A stretch of DNA of 64,000 nt from Tupaia tana (lineage: Eukaryota; Chordata; Mammalia; Scandentia; Tupaiidae): the NCBI GenBank assembly GCA_026018925.1, contig JAKSZU010000018.1:62001-126000 (forward strand), written 5' to 3'. The position numbers were made by a program, and so were the translations under genes. Positions 46,701 through 58,694 of this stretch are shown piece by piece. Numbering within the stretch: the first letter of the stretch is position 1; each line of letters starts with the position of its first letter. The notes under the pieces were generated by a model that saw nothing but the letters and a program-made list of their open reading frames with translations, did no database searches and was not told where the DNA came from.

Positions 46701-49700
46701 GGTTAGGGTTGTGGTTGAGCTTCAGGTGTCCGCCTATGGTTAGGGTTACGTCTATGGTTTTTGTTAGGCTTCAGGTTAGGTTAGGTTTGAACTTAGTTTG
46801 AGGGATTAAGTTTAGGGCTACTGTTAGTTTTCGGATCAGTGTTACGGTTGGGGTTAGCGTGAGGGTCAGGTTAGGGTTGGGTTTGAACTTCAGGTGTCCG
46901 CCTAGGGTTAGGGTTAGGTGTATGGTTTGATTTAGGCTTCAGGTTTGGTTAGGTTGGAACTTAGTTTGAGGCAGTAAGTTTAGGGCTACTGTTAGTTTTC
47001 GGGTAACTGTTACAGTTGGAGTTAGCGTCAGGGCCATTTTAGGGTTGGGGATTGAGCTTAAGGTGTCCGCCTAGGTTTAGGGTTAGGTCTGTGATTTGAG
47101 TTAGGGTTCAGGTTAGGTTAGGTTTGAACTTAGTTTGAGGGAGTAAGTTTAGGGCTACTGTTAGTTTTCGGTTCAGTGTTACGGTTGGAGATAGCGTCAG
47201 GGTCAGGTTAGGGTTGGGGTTGAGCTTCAGGTTTCCGCCTTGGGTTAGGGTTAGGTCTATGGTTTGAGTTAGGCTTCACGTTAGGTTAGGTTTGAACTTA
47301 GTTTGAGGGAGTAAGTTTAGGGCTACTGTTAGTTTTCGGTTCAGTGTTACGGTTGGAGATAGCGTCCGGGTCTGGTTAGGGTTGTGGTTGAGTTTCAGGT
47401 GTCCGCCTAGGGTTAGGGTTAGGTCTATGGTTTGAGTTAGGCTTCAAGTTAGGTTAGGTTTTAACTTAGTTTTAGGGAGTAAGTTTAGGGCTACTGTTAA
47501 TTTTAGGATCAGTGTTACGGTTGGAGTTAGCGTCAGGGTCAGGTTAGGGTTGGGGTTGAGCTTCAGGTTTCCGCCTTGGGTTAGGGTTAGGTCTATGGTT
47601 TCATTTAGGCTTCAGGTTAGGTTGGGATTGAAATTAGTTTGAGGGAGTAAGTTTAGGGCTACTGTTAGTTTTCGGTTCAGTGTTACGGTTGGAGATAGCG
47701 TCAGGGTCAGGTTAGGGTTGTGATTGAGCTTCAGGTGTCCGCCTAGGGTTAGGGTTAGGTCTATGGTTTCAGTTAGGGTCCAGGTTAGGGTAGGTTGGAA
47801 CTTAGTTTGAGGGAGTAAGTTTAGGGCTACTGTTAGTTTTCGGTTCAGTGTTACGGTTGGAGATAGCGTCAGGGTCTGGTTAGGGTTGTGGTTGAGTTTC
47901 AGGTGTCCGCCTAGGGTTAGGGTTAGGTCTATGGTTTGAGTTAGGCTTCAAGTTAGGTTAGGTTTGAAGTTAGTTTGAGGGAGTAAGTTTAGGGCTACTG
48001 TTAGTTTTCGGGTAACTGTTACGGTTGGAGTTAGCGTCAGGGCCAGGTTAGGGTTGGGGTTGAGCTTAAGGTGTTCGCCTAGGGTTAGGGTTAGGTCTAC
48101 TGTTTGAGTTAAGCTTCAGGTTAGGTTAGGTTTGAACTTAGTTTGTGGGAGACAGTTTAGGGCTACTGTTAGTTTTCGTTTAACTGTTACGGTTGGAGTA
48201 AGCCTCAGGGTCAAGTTAGGGTGGGGGTTAAGCATAAGGTGTCCGCCTAGGGTTAGGGTTAGGTCTATGGTTTCATTTAGGCTTCATGTTAGGTTAGGAT
48301 TGAACTTAGTTTGAGGGAGTAAGTTTAGGGCTACTGTTAGTTTTCGGTTCAATGTTACGTTTGGAGTTAGCGTGAGGGTCCGGTTAGGGTTGGGGTTGAG
48401 CTTAAGGTGTCCGCCTAGGGTTAGGGTTAGGTCTGTGGTTTGAGTTAGGCTTCAGGTTAGGTTAGGTTTGAACTTAGTTTGAGGGAGTAAGTTTAGGGCT
48501 ACTGTTAGTTTTCGGTTCAGTGTTACGGTTGGAGATAGCGTCAGGGTCAGGTTAGGGTTGTGGTTGAGCTTCAGGTGTCCGCCTATGGTTAGGGTTAGGT
48601 CTATGGTTTGAGTTAGGCTTCAGGTTAGGTTAGGTTTGAACTTAGTTTGAGGGATTAAGTTTAGGGCTACTGTTAGTTTTCGGATCAGTGTTACGGTTGG
48701 AGTTAGCGTGAGGGTCAGGTTAGGGTTGGGTTTGAACTTCAGGTGTCCGCCTAGGGTTAGGGTTAGGTGTATGGTTTGATTTAGGCTTCAGGTTTGGTTA
48801 GGTTGGAACTTAGTTTGAGGCAGTAAGTTTAGGGCTACTGTTAGTTTTCGGGTAACTGTTACAGTTGGAGTTAGCGTCAGGGCCAGTTTAGGGTTGGGGG
48901 TTGAGCTTAAGGTGTCCGCCTAGGTTTAGGGTTAGGTCTGTGATTTGAGTTAGGGTTCAGGTTAGGTTAGGTTTGAACTTAGTTTGAGGGAGTAAGTTTA
49001 GGGCTACTGTTAGTTTTCGGTTCAGTGTTACGGTTGGAGATAGCGTCAGGGTCAGGTTAGGGTTGGGGTTGAGCTTCAGGTTTCCGCCTTGGGTTAGGGT
49101 TAGGTCTATGGTTTGAGTTAGGCTTCACGTTAGGTTAGGTTTGAACTTAGTTTGAGGGAGTAAATTTAGGGCTACTGTTAGTTTTCGGTTCAGTGTTACG
49201 GTTGGAGATAGCGTCCGGGTCTGGTTAGGGTTGTGGTTGAGATTCAGGTGTCCGCCTAGGGTTAGGGTTAGGTCTATGGTTTGAGTTAGGCTTCAAGTTA
49301 GGTTAGGTTTGAAGTTAGTTTGAGGGAGTATGTTTAGGGCTACTGTTAGTTTTCGGGTAACTGTTACTGTTGGAGTTAGCGTCAGGGCCAGGTTAGGGTT
49401 GGGGTTGAGCTTAAGGTGTCCGCCTAGGGTTAGGATTAGGTCTATTGTTTGAGTTAGGCTTCAGGTTAGGTTAGGTTTGAACTTAGTTTGTGGGAGACAG
49501 TTTAGGGCTACTGTTAGTTTTCGTTTAACTGTTACGGTTGGAGTAAGCGTCAGGGTCAAGTTAGGGTGGGGGTTAAGCATAAGGTGTCCGCCTAGGGTTA
49601 GGGTTAGGTCTATGGTTTCATTTAGGCTTCAGGTTAGGTTAGGATTGAACTTAGTTATAGGGAGTAAGTTTAGGGCTACTGTTAGTTTTCGGTTCAGTGT

Positions 49701-52068
49701 TACGGTTGGAGATAGCGTCAGGGTCAGGTTAGGGTTGGGGTTGAGCTTCAGGTGTCCGCCTAGGGTTAGGGTTAGGTCTATGGTTTGAGTTAGGCTTCAG
49801 GTTAGGTTAGGTTTGAACTTAGTTTGAGGGATTAAGTATAGGGCTACTGTTAGTTTTCGGTTCAGTGTTACGGTTGGAGTTAACGTGAGGGTCAGGTTAG
49901 GGTTGGGTTTGAACTTCAGGTGTCCGCCTAGGGTTAGGGTTAGGTGTATGGTTTGATTTAGGCTTCAGGTTAGGTTAGGTTGGAACTTACTTTGAGGCAG
50001 TAAGTTTAGGGCTACTGTTAGTTTTCGGGTAAGTGTTACGGTTGGAGTTAGCCTCAGGGCAGGTTAGGGTTGGGGTTGAGCTTAAGGTGTCCGCCTAGGG
50101 TTAGGGTTAGGTCTGTGATTTGAGTTAGGGTTCAGGTTAGGTTAGGTTTGAACTTAGTTTGAGGGAGTAAGTTTGGGCTACTGTTAGTTTTCGGTTCAGT
50201 GTTACGGTTGGAGATAGCGTCAGGGTCAGGTTAGGGTTGGGGTTGAGCTTCAGGTTTCCGCCTTGGGTTCGGGTTAGGTCTATGGTTTGAGTTAGGCTTC
50301 AGGTTAGGTTAGGTTTGAACTTAGTTTGAGGGAGTAAGTTTAGGGCTACTGTTAGTTTTCGGTTCAGTGTTACGGTTGGAGATAGCGTCAGGGTCAGGTT
50401 AGGGTTGGCGTTGAGCTTCAGGTGTCCGCCTAGGGTTAGGGTTAGGTCTATGGTTTGAGTTAGGCTTCAGGTTAGGTTAGGTTTGAACTTAGTTTGAGGG
50501 ATTAAGTTTAGGGCTACTGTTAGTTTTCGGGTAACTGTTATTGTTGGAGTTAGCGTCAGGGCCAGGTTAGGGTTGGGGTTGAGCTTAAGGTGTCCGCCTA
50601 GGGTTAGGATTAGGTCTATTGTTTGAGTTAGGCTTCAGGTTAGGTTAGGTTTGAACTTAGTTTGTGGGAGACAGTTTAGGGCTACTGTTAGTTTTCGGGT
50701 AACTGTACGGTTGGAGTTAGCGTCAGGGCCAGTTTAGGGTTGGGGTTGAGCTTAAGGTGTCCGCCTAGGGTCAGGGTTAGGTCTGTGATTTGAGTTAGGG
50801 TTCAGGTTAGGTTAGGTTTGAACTTAGTTTGAGGGAGTAAGTTTAGGGCTACTGTTAGTTTTCGGTTCAGTGTTACGGTTGGAGATAGCGTCAGGGTCAG
50901 GTTAGGGTTGGGGTTGAGCTTCAGGTTTCCGCCTTGGGTTAGGGTTAGGTCTATGGTTTGAGTTAGGCTTCAGGTTAGGTTAGGTTTGAACTTAGTTTGA
51001 GGGAGTATGTTTAGGGCTACTGTTAGTTTTCGGTTCAGTGTTACGGTTGGAGATAGCGTCAGGGTCAGGTTAGGGTTGGGGTTGAGCTTCCGGTGTCCGC
51101 CTAGGGTTAGGGTTAGGTCTATGGTTTGAGATAGGCTTCAGGTTAGGTTAGATTTTAACTTAGTTTTAGGGAGTAAGTTTAGGGCTACTGTTAATTTTAG
51201 GATCAGTGTTACGGTTGGAGTTAGCATGAGGGTCAGGTTAGGGTTGGGTTTGAGCTTCAGGTGTCCGCCTAGGGTTAGGGTTAGGTGTATGGTTTGATTT
51301 AGGCTTCAGGTTAGGTTAGGTTTGAACTTAGTTTGAGGGAGTAAGTTTAGGGCTACTGGTAGTTTTCGGGTAACTGTTACGATTGGAGTTAGCGTCACGG
51401 CCAGGTTAGGGTTGGGGTTGAGCTTAAGGTGTCCACCTAGGGTTAGGGTTAGGTGTATGGTTTGATTTAGGCTTCAGGTTAGGTTATGTTTGAAATTAGT
51501 TATAGGCAGTAAGTTTAGGGCTACTGTTAGTTTTCGGTTCAATGTTACGTTTGGAGTTAGTGTGAGGGTCCGGTTAGGTTTGGGGTTGAGCTTAAGGTGT
51601 CCGCCTAAGGTTAGGGTTAGGTCTGTGGTTTGAGTTAGGCTTCAGGTTAGGTTAGGTTTGAACTTAGTTTGAGGGATTAAGTTTAGGGCTACTGTTAGTT
51701 TTCGGTTCAGTGTTACGGTTGGAGTTAGCGTGAGGGTCAGGTTAGGGTTGGGTTTCAACTTCAGGAGTCCGCCTAGGGTTAGGGTTAGGTGTATGGTTTG
51801 ATTTAGGCTTCAGGTTAGGTTAGGTTGGAACTTAGTTTGAGGCAGTAAGTTTAGGGCTACTGTTAGTTTTCGGGTAACTGTTACGGTTGGAGTTAGCGTC
51901 AGGGCAGGTTAGGGTTTTGGTTGAGCTTAAGGTGTCCGCCTAGGGTTAGGGTTAGGTCTGTGATTTGAGTTAGGTTTCAGGTTAGGTTAGGTTTGAACTT
52001 AGTTTGAGGGAGTAAGTTTAGGGCTACTGTTAGTTTTCGGTTCAGTGTTACGGTTGGAGATAGCGTCA

Positions 52069-52088
52069 GGGTCAGGTTAGGGTTGGGG
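52069..52088 (+). other. G-tract cluster able to form a two-tetrad G-quadruplex
   Basis: Four G-runs of 3, 2, 3 and 4 bases follow each other with loops of 3, 3 and 2 bases at 52,069, 52,075, 52,080 and 52,085. A fully three-tetrad form would have to borrow a GGG from the telomere-like run about 22 bases downstream. The cluster recurs once per monomer, always on the + strand. Variants with GGTTTGGGG or GGTGGGGG keep it partly. Folding is a prediction from the pattern only. Confidence 0.45.
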
Positions 52089-52122
52089 TTGAGCTTCAGG
52101 TGTCCGCCTAGGGTTAGGGTTA
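52077..52122 (+). other. Telomere-protein-type half-sites in the reference monomer
   Basis: Three matches to YTAGGGTTR, the core bound by the Myb domain of vertebrate TRF1 and TRF2, lie here: TTAGGGTTG at 52,077, CTAGGGTTA at 52,108 and TTAGGGTTA at 52,114. The last two overlap in a TAGGG run of about 2.7 hexamers. The same arrangement recurs in most monomers, so the window holds several hundred half-sites at a fixed 168-bp spacing. By eye this is among the least variable parts of the unit, though degraded versions occur (CTTGGGTTC, CTATGGTTA, CTATTGTTAG). The match to a known consensus is seen; actual binding is inference. Confidence 0.6.
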
Positions 52123-52213
52123 GGTCTATGGTTTGAGTTAGGCTTCAGGTTAGGTTAGGTTTGAACTTAGTTTGAGGGATTAAGTTTAGGGCTACTGTTA
52201 GTTTTCTGTTCAG

Positions 52214-53100
52214 CGTTAGGGTTGGAGTTAGCGTGAGGGTCAGGTTAGGGTTGGGTTTGAACTTCAGGTGTCCGCCTAGGGTTAGGGTTAGGTGTATGGT
52301 TTGATTTAGGCTTCAGGTTAAGTTAGGTTGGAACTTAGTTTGAGGCAGTAAGTTTAGGGCTACTGTTAGTTTTCGGGTAACTGTTACGGTTGGAGTTAGC
52401 GTCAGGGCAGGTTAGGGTTGGGGTTGAGCTTAAGGTGTCCGCCTAGGGTTAGGGTTAGGTCTGTGATTTTAGTTAGGGTTCAGGTTAGGTTAGGTTTGAA
52501 CTTAGTTTGAGGGAGTAAGTTTGGGCTACTGTTAGTTTTCGGTTCAGTGTTACGGTTGGAGATAGCGTCAGGGTCAGGTTAGGGTTGGGGTTGAGCTTCA
52601 GGTTTCATCCTTGGGTTCGGGTTAGGTCTATGGTTTGAGTTAGGCTCCAGGTTAGGTTAGGTTTGAACTTAGTTTGAGGGAGTAAGTTTAGGGCTACTGT
52701 TAGTTTTCGGGTAACTGTTACTGTTGGAGTTAGCGTCAGGGCCAGGTTAGGGTTGGGGTTGAGCTTAAGGTGTCCGCCTAGGGTTAGGGTTAGGTGTATG
52801 GTTTGATTTAGGCTTCAGGTTAGGTTAGGTGTGAACTTAGTTTGAGGGTGTAAGTTTAGGGCTATTGTTAGTTTTCGGTTCAGTATTATGGTTTGAGTTA
52901 GCGTCAGGGTCAGGTTAGGGTTGGGGTTAGCTTGAGGTGTCTGCCTCGGGTTAGGGTTAGGTCCATGGTTTGATTTAGGCTCCAGGTTAGGTTACGATTG
53001 AACTTAGTTTGAGTGAGTAAGTTTAGGGCTACTGTTAGTTTTCGGTTCAGTGTTACGGTTGGAGATAACGTCAGGGTCAGGTTAGGGTTGGAGTTGAGCT
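52214..53100 (+). repeat. Join from domain B to domain A'
   Basis: After the large duplication, monomers of domain A type return: GGGTTTGAACTTCAGG, AAGTTAGGTTGGAAC, then TATTATGGTTTGAG with TTAGCTTGAGGTGTCTGCC near 52,927, then GGAGATAACGTC near 53,061. Their order is not that of a complete unit, so this is a patchwork border like 30,326-33,400. Confidence 0.65.
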
Positions 53101-56100
53101 TAAGGTGTTCACCTAGGGTTAGGGTTAGGTGTATGGTTTGATTTAGGCTTCAGGTTAGGTTATGTTTGAACTTATTTTGAGGGAGTAAGTTTAGGGCTAC
53201 TGTTAGTTTTCGGTTAACTGTTACAGTTGGAGTAAGCGTCAGGGTCAGATTAGGTTTGGGGTTGAAGTTAAGGTGTCCGCCTAGGGTTAGGGTTAGGTGT
53301 ATGGTTTGATTTAGGCTTCAGGTTAGGTTAGGTTGCAACTTAGTTTGAGGCAGTAAGTTTAGGGCTACTGTTAGTTTTCGGGTAACTGTTACGGTTGTAG
53401 TTAGCGTCAGGGCAGGTTAGGGTTGGGGTTGAGCTTAAGGTGTCCGCCTAGGGTTAGGGTTAGGTCTGTGATTTGAGTTAGGTTTCAGGTTAGGTTAGGT
53501 TTGAACTTAGTTTGAGGGAGTAAATTTGGGCTACTGTTAGTTTTCGGTTCAGTGTTACGGTTGGAGATAGCGTCAGGGTCAGGTTAGGGTTGGGGTTGAG
53601 CTTCAGGTTTCCGCCTTGGGTTCGGGTTAAGTCTATGGTTTGAGTTAGGCTTCAGGTTAGGTTAGGTTTGAACTTAGTTTGAGGGAGTAAGTTTAGGGCT
53701 ACTGTTAGTTTTCGGTTCAGTGTTACGGTTGGAGATAGTGTCAGGGTCAGGTAGGGTTGGGGTTGAGCTTCAGGTGTCCGCCTAGGGTTAGGGTTAGGTC
53801 TATGGTTTGAGTTAGGCTTCAGGTTAGGTTAGGTTTGAACTTAGTTTGAGGGATTAAGTTTAGGGCTACTGTTAGTTTTCGGTTCAGTGTTACGGTTGGA
53901 GTTAGCGTGAGTGTCAGGTTAGGGTTGGGTTTGAACTTCAGGTGTCCGCCTAGGGTTAGGGTTAGGTGTATGGTTTGATTTAGGCTTCAGGTTAGGTTAG
54001 GTTTGAAGTTAGTTTGAGGGAGTAAGTTTAGGGCTATTGTTAGTTTTCCGTTAACTGTTACAGTTGGAGTAAGCGTCAGGGTCAGGTTAAGGTGGGGGTT
54101 AATCTTAAGGTGTCCGCCTAGGGTTAGGGTTAGGTCTGTGGTTTGAGTTAGGCTTCAGGTTAGGTTAGGTTTGAACTTAGTTTGAGGGAGTAAGTTTAGG
54201 GCTACTGTTAGTTTTCGGGTAACTGTTAAGGTTGGAGTAAGCATCAGGGTCAGGTTAGGTTTGGGGTTGAGCTTAAGGTGTCCGCCTAGGGTTAGGGTTA
54301 GGTCTGTGGTTTGAGTTAGGCTTCAGGTTAGGTTAGGTTTGAACTTAGTTTGAGGGAGTAAGTTTAGGGCTACTGTTAGTTTTCGGGTAACTGTTACTGT
54401 TGGAGTTTGCGTCAGGGCCAGGTTAGGGTTGGGGTTGAGCTTAAGGTGTCCGCCTAGGGTTAGGGTTAGGTCTGTGGTTTGAGTTAGGCTTCAGGTTAGG
54501 TTAGGTTTGAACTTAGTTTGAGGGAGTAAGTTTAGGGCTACTGTTAGTTTTCGGTTCAGTGTTACGGTTGGAGATAGCGTCAGGGTCAGGTTAGGGTTGG
54601 GGTTGAGCTTCAGGTGTCCGCCTAGGGTTAGGGTTAGGTCTATGGTTTGACATAGGCTTCAGGTTAGCTTAGGTTTTAACTTAGTTTTAGGGAGTAAGTT
54701 TAGGGCTACTGTTAATTTTAGGATCAGTGTTACGGTTGGAGTTAGAGTGAGGGTCAGGTTAGGGTTGGGTTTGAGCTTCAGGTGTCCGCCTAGGGTTAGG
54801 GTTAGGTGTATGGTTTGATTTAGGCTTCAGGTTAGGTTAGGTTTGAACTTAGTTTGAGGGAATAAGTTTAGGGCTACTGTTAGTTTTCGGGTAACTGTTA
54901 CGGTTGGAGTTAGCGTCACGGCCAGGTTAGGGTTGGGGTTGAGCTTAAGGTGTCCGCCTAGGGTTAGGGTTAGGTGTATGGTTTGATTAAGGCTTCAGGT
55001 TAGGTTATGTTTGAACTTAGTTTGAGGGAGTAAGTTTAGGGCTACTGTTAGTTTTCGGTTAACTGTTACAGTTGGAGTAAGCGTCAGGGTCAGGTTAGGT
55101 TTGGGGTTGATGTTAAGGTGTCCGCCTAGGGTTAGGGTTAGGTGTATGGTTTGATTTAGGCTTCAGGTTAGGTTAGGTGTGAACTTAGTTTGAGGGTGTA
55201 AGTTTAGGGCTATTGTTAGTTTTCGGTTCAGTATTATGGTTTGAGTTAGCGTCAGGGTCAGGTTAGGGTTGGGGTTAGCTTGAGGTGTCTGCCTCGGGTT
55301 AGGGTTAGGTCCATGGTTTGATTTAGGCTCCAGGTTAGGTTACGTTTGAACTTAGTTTGAGTGAGTAAGTTTAGGGCTACTGTTAGTTTTCGGTTCAGTG
55401 TTACGTTTGGAGTTAGCATGAGGGTCCGGTTAGGGTTGTGGTTGAGCTTAAGGTGTCCGCCTAGGGTTAGGGTTAGGTCTGTGGTTTGAGTAAGGCTTCA
55501 GGTTAGGTTAGGTTTGAATTTAGTTTGAGGGAGTATGTTTAGGGCTACTGTTAGTTTTCGGTTCAGTGTTACTGTTGGAGATAGCGTCAGGGTCAGGTTA
55601 GGTTTGGGGTTAAGCTTCAGGTGTCCGCCTAGTGTTAGGGTTAGGTCTATGGTTTGAGATAGGCTTCAGGTTAGGTTAGATTTTAACTTAATTTTAGGGA
55701 GTAAGTTTAGGGCTACTGTTAATTTTAGGATCAGTGTTACGGTTGGAGTTAGCGTGAGGGTCAGGTTAGGGTTGGGTTTGAGCTTCAGGTGTCCGCCTAG
55801 GGTTAGGGTTAGGTGTATGGTTTGATTTAGGCTTCAGGTTAGGTTAGGTTTGAACTTAGTTTGAGGGAGTAAGTTTACGGCTACTGGTAGTTTTCGGGTA
55901 ACGGTTACGATTGGAGTTAGCGTCACGGCCAGGTTAGGGTTGGGGTTGAGCTTAAGGTGTCCACCTAGGGTTAGGGTTAGGTGTATGGTTTGATTTAGGC
56001 TTCAGGTTAGGTTAGGTTGCAAATTAGTTTGAGGCAGTAAGTTTAGGGCTACTGTTAGTTTTCGGGTAACTGTTACGGTTGTAGTTAGCGTCAGGGCAGG

Positions 56101-58694
56101 TTAGGGTTGGGGTTGAGCTTAAGGTGTCCGCCTAGGGTTAGGGTTAGGTCTGTGATTTGAGTTAGGTTTCAGGTTAGGTTAGGTTTGAACTTAGTTTGAG
56201 GGAGTAAATTTGGGCTACTGTTAGTTTTCGGTTCAGTGTTACGGTTGGAGATAGCGTCAGGGTCAGGTTAGGGTTGGGGTTGAGCTTCAGGTTTCCGCCT
56301 TGGGTTCGGGTTAGGTCTATGGTTTGAGTTAGGCTTCAGGTTAGGTTAGGTTTGAACTTAGTTTGAGGGAGTAAGTTTAGGGCTACTGTTAGTTTTCGGT
56401 TCAGTGTTACGGTTGGAGATAGTGTCAGGGTCAGGTTAGGGTTGGGGTTGAGCTTCAGGTGTCCGCCTAGGGTTAGGGTTAGGTCTATGGTTTGAGTTAG
56501 GCTTCAGGTTAGGTTAGGTTTGAACTTAGTTTGAGGGATTAAGTTTAGGGCTACTGTTAGTTTTCGGTTCAGTGTTACGGTTGGAGTTAGCGTGAGGGTC
56601 AGGTTAGGGTTGGGTTTGAACTTCAGGTGTCCGCCTAGGGTTAGGGTTAGGTGTATGGTTTGATTTAGGCTTCAGGTTAAGTTAGGTTGGAACTTAGTTT
56701 GAGGCAGTAAGTTTAGGGCTACTGTTAGTTTTCGGGTAACTGTTACGGTTGGAGTTAGCGTCAGGGCAGGTTAGGGTTGGGGTTGAGCTTAAGGTGTCCG
56801 CCTAGGGTTAGGGTTAGGTCTGTGATTTGAGTTAGGGTTCAGGTTAGGTTAGGTTAGAACGTAGTTTGAGGGAGTAAGTTTGGGCTACTGTTAGTTTTTG
56901 GTTCAGTGTTACGGTTGGAGATAGCGTCAGGGTCAGGTTAGGGTTGGGGTTGAACTTCAGGTTTCTGCCTTGGGTTCGGGTTAGGTCTATGGTTTGAGTT
57001 AGGCTCCAGGTTAGGTTAGGTTTGAAGTTAGTTTGAGGGAGTAAGTTTAGGGCTATTGTTAGTTTTCAGGTAACTGTTACAGTTGGAGTAAGCGTCAGGG
57101 TCAGGTTAAGGTGGGGGTTAATCTTAAGGTGTCCGCCTAGGGTTAGGGTTAGGTCTGTGGTTTGAGTTAGGCTTCAGGTTAGGTTAGGTTTGAACTTAGT
57201 TTGAGGGAGTAAGTTTAGGGCTAGTGTTAGTTTTCGGGTAACTGTTAAGGTTGCAGTAAGCGTCAGGGTCAGGTTAGGTTTGGGGTTGAGCTTAAGGTGT
57301 CCGCCTAGGGTTAGGGTTAGGTCTGTGGTTTGAGTTAGGCTTCAGGTTAGGTTAGGTTTGAACTTAGTTTGAGGGAGTAAGTTTAGGGCTACTGTTAGTT
57401 TTCGGGTAACTGTTACTGTTGGAGTTAGCGTCAGGGCCAGGTTAGGGTTGGGGTTGAGCTTAAGGTGTCCGCCTAGGGTTAGGGTTAGGTCTGTGGTTTG
57501 AGGTAGGCTTCAGGTTAGGTTAGGTTTGAACTTAGTTTGAGGGAGTAAGTTTAGGGCTATTGTTAGTTTTCGGTTCAGTGTTATGGTTGGAGATAGCGTC
57601 AGGGTCAGGTTAGGGTTGGGGTTGAGCTTCAGGTGTCCGCCTAGGGTTAGGGTTAGGTCTATGGTTTGAGATAGGCTTCAGGTTAGGTTAGGTTTTAACT
57701 TAGTTTTAGGGAGTAAGTTTAGGGCTACTGTTAATTTTAGGATCAGTGTTACGGTTGGAGTTAGCGTGAGGGTCAGGTTAGGGTTGGGTTTGAGCTTCAG
57801 GTGTCCGCCTAGGGTTAGGGTTAGGTGTATGGTTTGATTTAGGCTTCAGGTTCGGTTAGGTTTGAACTTAGTTTGAGGGAGTAAGTTTAGGGCTACTGTT
57901 AGTTTTCGGGTAACTGTTACGGTTGGAGTTAGCGTCACGGCCAGGTTAGGGTTGGGGTGGAGCTTAAGGTGTCCGCCTAGGGTTAGGGTTAGGTGTATGG
58001 TTTGATTAAGGCTTCAGGTTAGGTTATGTTTGAACTTAGTTTGAGGGAGTAAGTTTAGGGCTACTGTTAGTTTTCGGTTAACTGTTACAGTTGGAGTAAG
58101 CGTCAGGGTCAGGTTAGGTTTGGGGTTGATGTTAAGGTGTCCGCCTAGGGTTAGGGTTAGGTGTATGGTTTGATTTAGGCTTCAGGTTAGGTTAGGTGTG
58201 AACTTAGTTTGAGGGTGTAAGTTTAGGGCTATTGTTAGTTTTCGGTTCAGTATTATGGTTTGAGTTAGCGTCAGGGTCAGGTTAGGGTTGGGGTTAGCTT
58301 GAGGTGTCTGCCTCGGGTTAGGGTTAGGTCCATGGTTTGATTTGGGCTCCAGGTTAGGTTACGTTTGAACTTAGTTTGAGTGAGTAAGTTTAGGGCTACT
58401 GTTAGTTTTCGGTTCAATGTTACGTTTGGAGTTAGCATGAGGGTCCGGTTAGGGTTGTGGTTGAGCTTAAGGTGTCCGCCTAGGGTTAGGGTTACGTCTG
58501 TGGTTTGAGTAAGGCTTCAGGTTAGGTTAGGTTTGAATTTAGTTTGAGGGAGTATGTTTAGGGCTACTGTTAGTTTTCGGTTCAGTGTTACGGTTGGAGA
58601 TAGCGTCAGGGTCAGGTTAGGGTTGGGGTTAAGCTTCAGGTGTCCGCCTAGGGTTAGGGTTAGGTCTATGGTTTGAGATAGGCTTCAGGTTAGG
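53101..58694 (+). repeat. Domain A' block matching 14,161-19,755
   Basis: From TAAGGTGTTCACC at 53,101 the monomer order follows 14,161 at an offset of 38,940 bp, and the offset is still 38,940 at the TTAGATTTTAAC marker (55,676 against 16,736). The next marker is at 58,695, a 3,019-bp 18-monomer unit. The CCTAGTGTTAGGG variant is shared near 55,630, 16,691 and 73. Substitutions are more frequent than between the two 16.6-kb copies: near 57,290 this block has GCTTAAGGTGTCCGCC where 18,352 has CCTTCAGGTTTCCGCC. The split between the two locations is therefore older. Confidence 0.85.

Larger units (their letters stand above)
52021..52188 (+). repeat. Representative single monomer (168 bp)
   Basis: This monomer is close to the consensus and serves as a reference. 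Cut every six bases from 52,021, it gives 28 hexamers. Of its 29 A residues, 18 fall in hexamer position 6; T fills position 4 in 21 of 28 hexamers and position 5 in 17, which is the GGGTTA pattern. Two perfect GGGTTA hexamers stand at 52,111-52,122. Four CpGs lie at 52,038, 52,051, 52,064 and 52,105. Its one clear departure from the usual form is GGGATTAAG instead of GGGAGTAAG near 52,177. Two main monomer flavours alternate in the array: one with TTCGGTTCAGTG, GGAGATAGC and GCTTCAGGTG, and one with TTCGGGTAACTG, GGAGTTAGC and GCTTAAGGTG. Confidence 0.93.
45492..52213 (+). repeat. Large tandem duplication in domain B, copy 2 (40 monomers)
   Basis: Copy 2 is about 6,722 bp, near 40 x 168. Its right end is marked by TTTTCTGTTCAG near 52,202, the same variant that stands at the end of copy 1 near 45,485; beyond it the sequence returns to domain A-type monomers. 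A small number of substitutions distinguishes the copies, for example TTTTTGCTAGG near 40,041 against TTTTTGTTAGG near 46,758. Confidence 0.9.
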
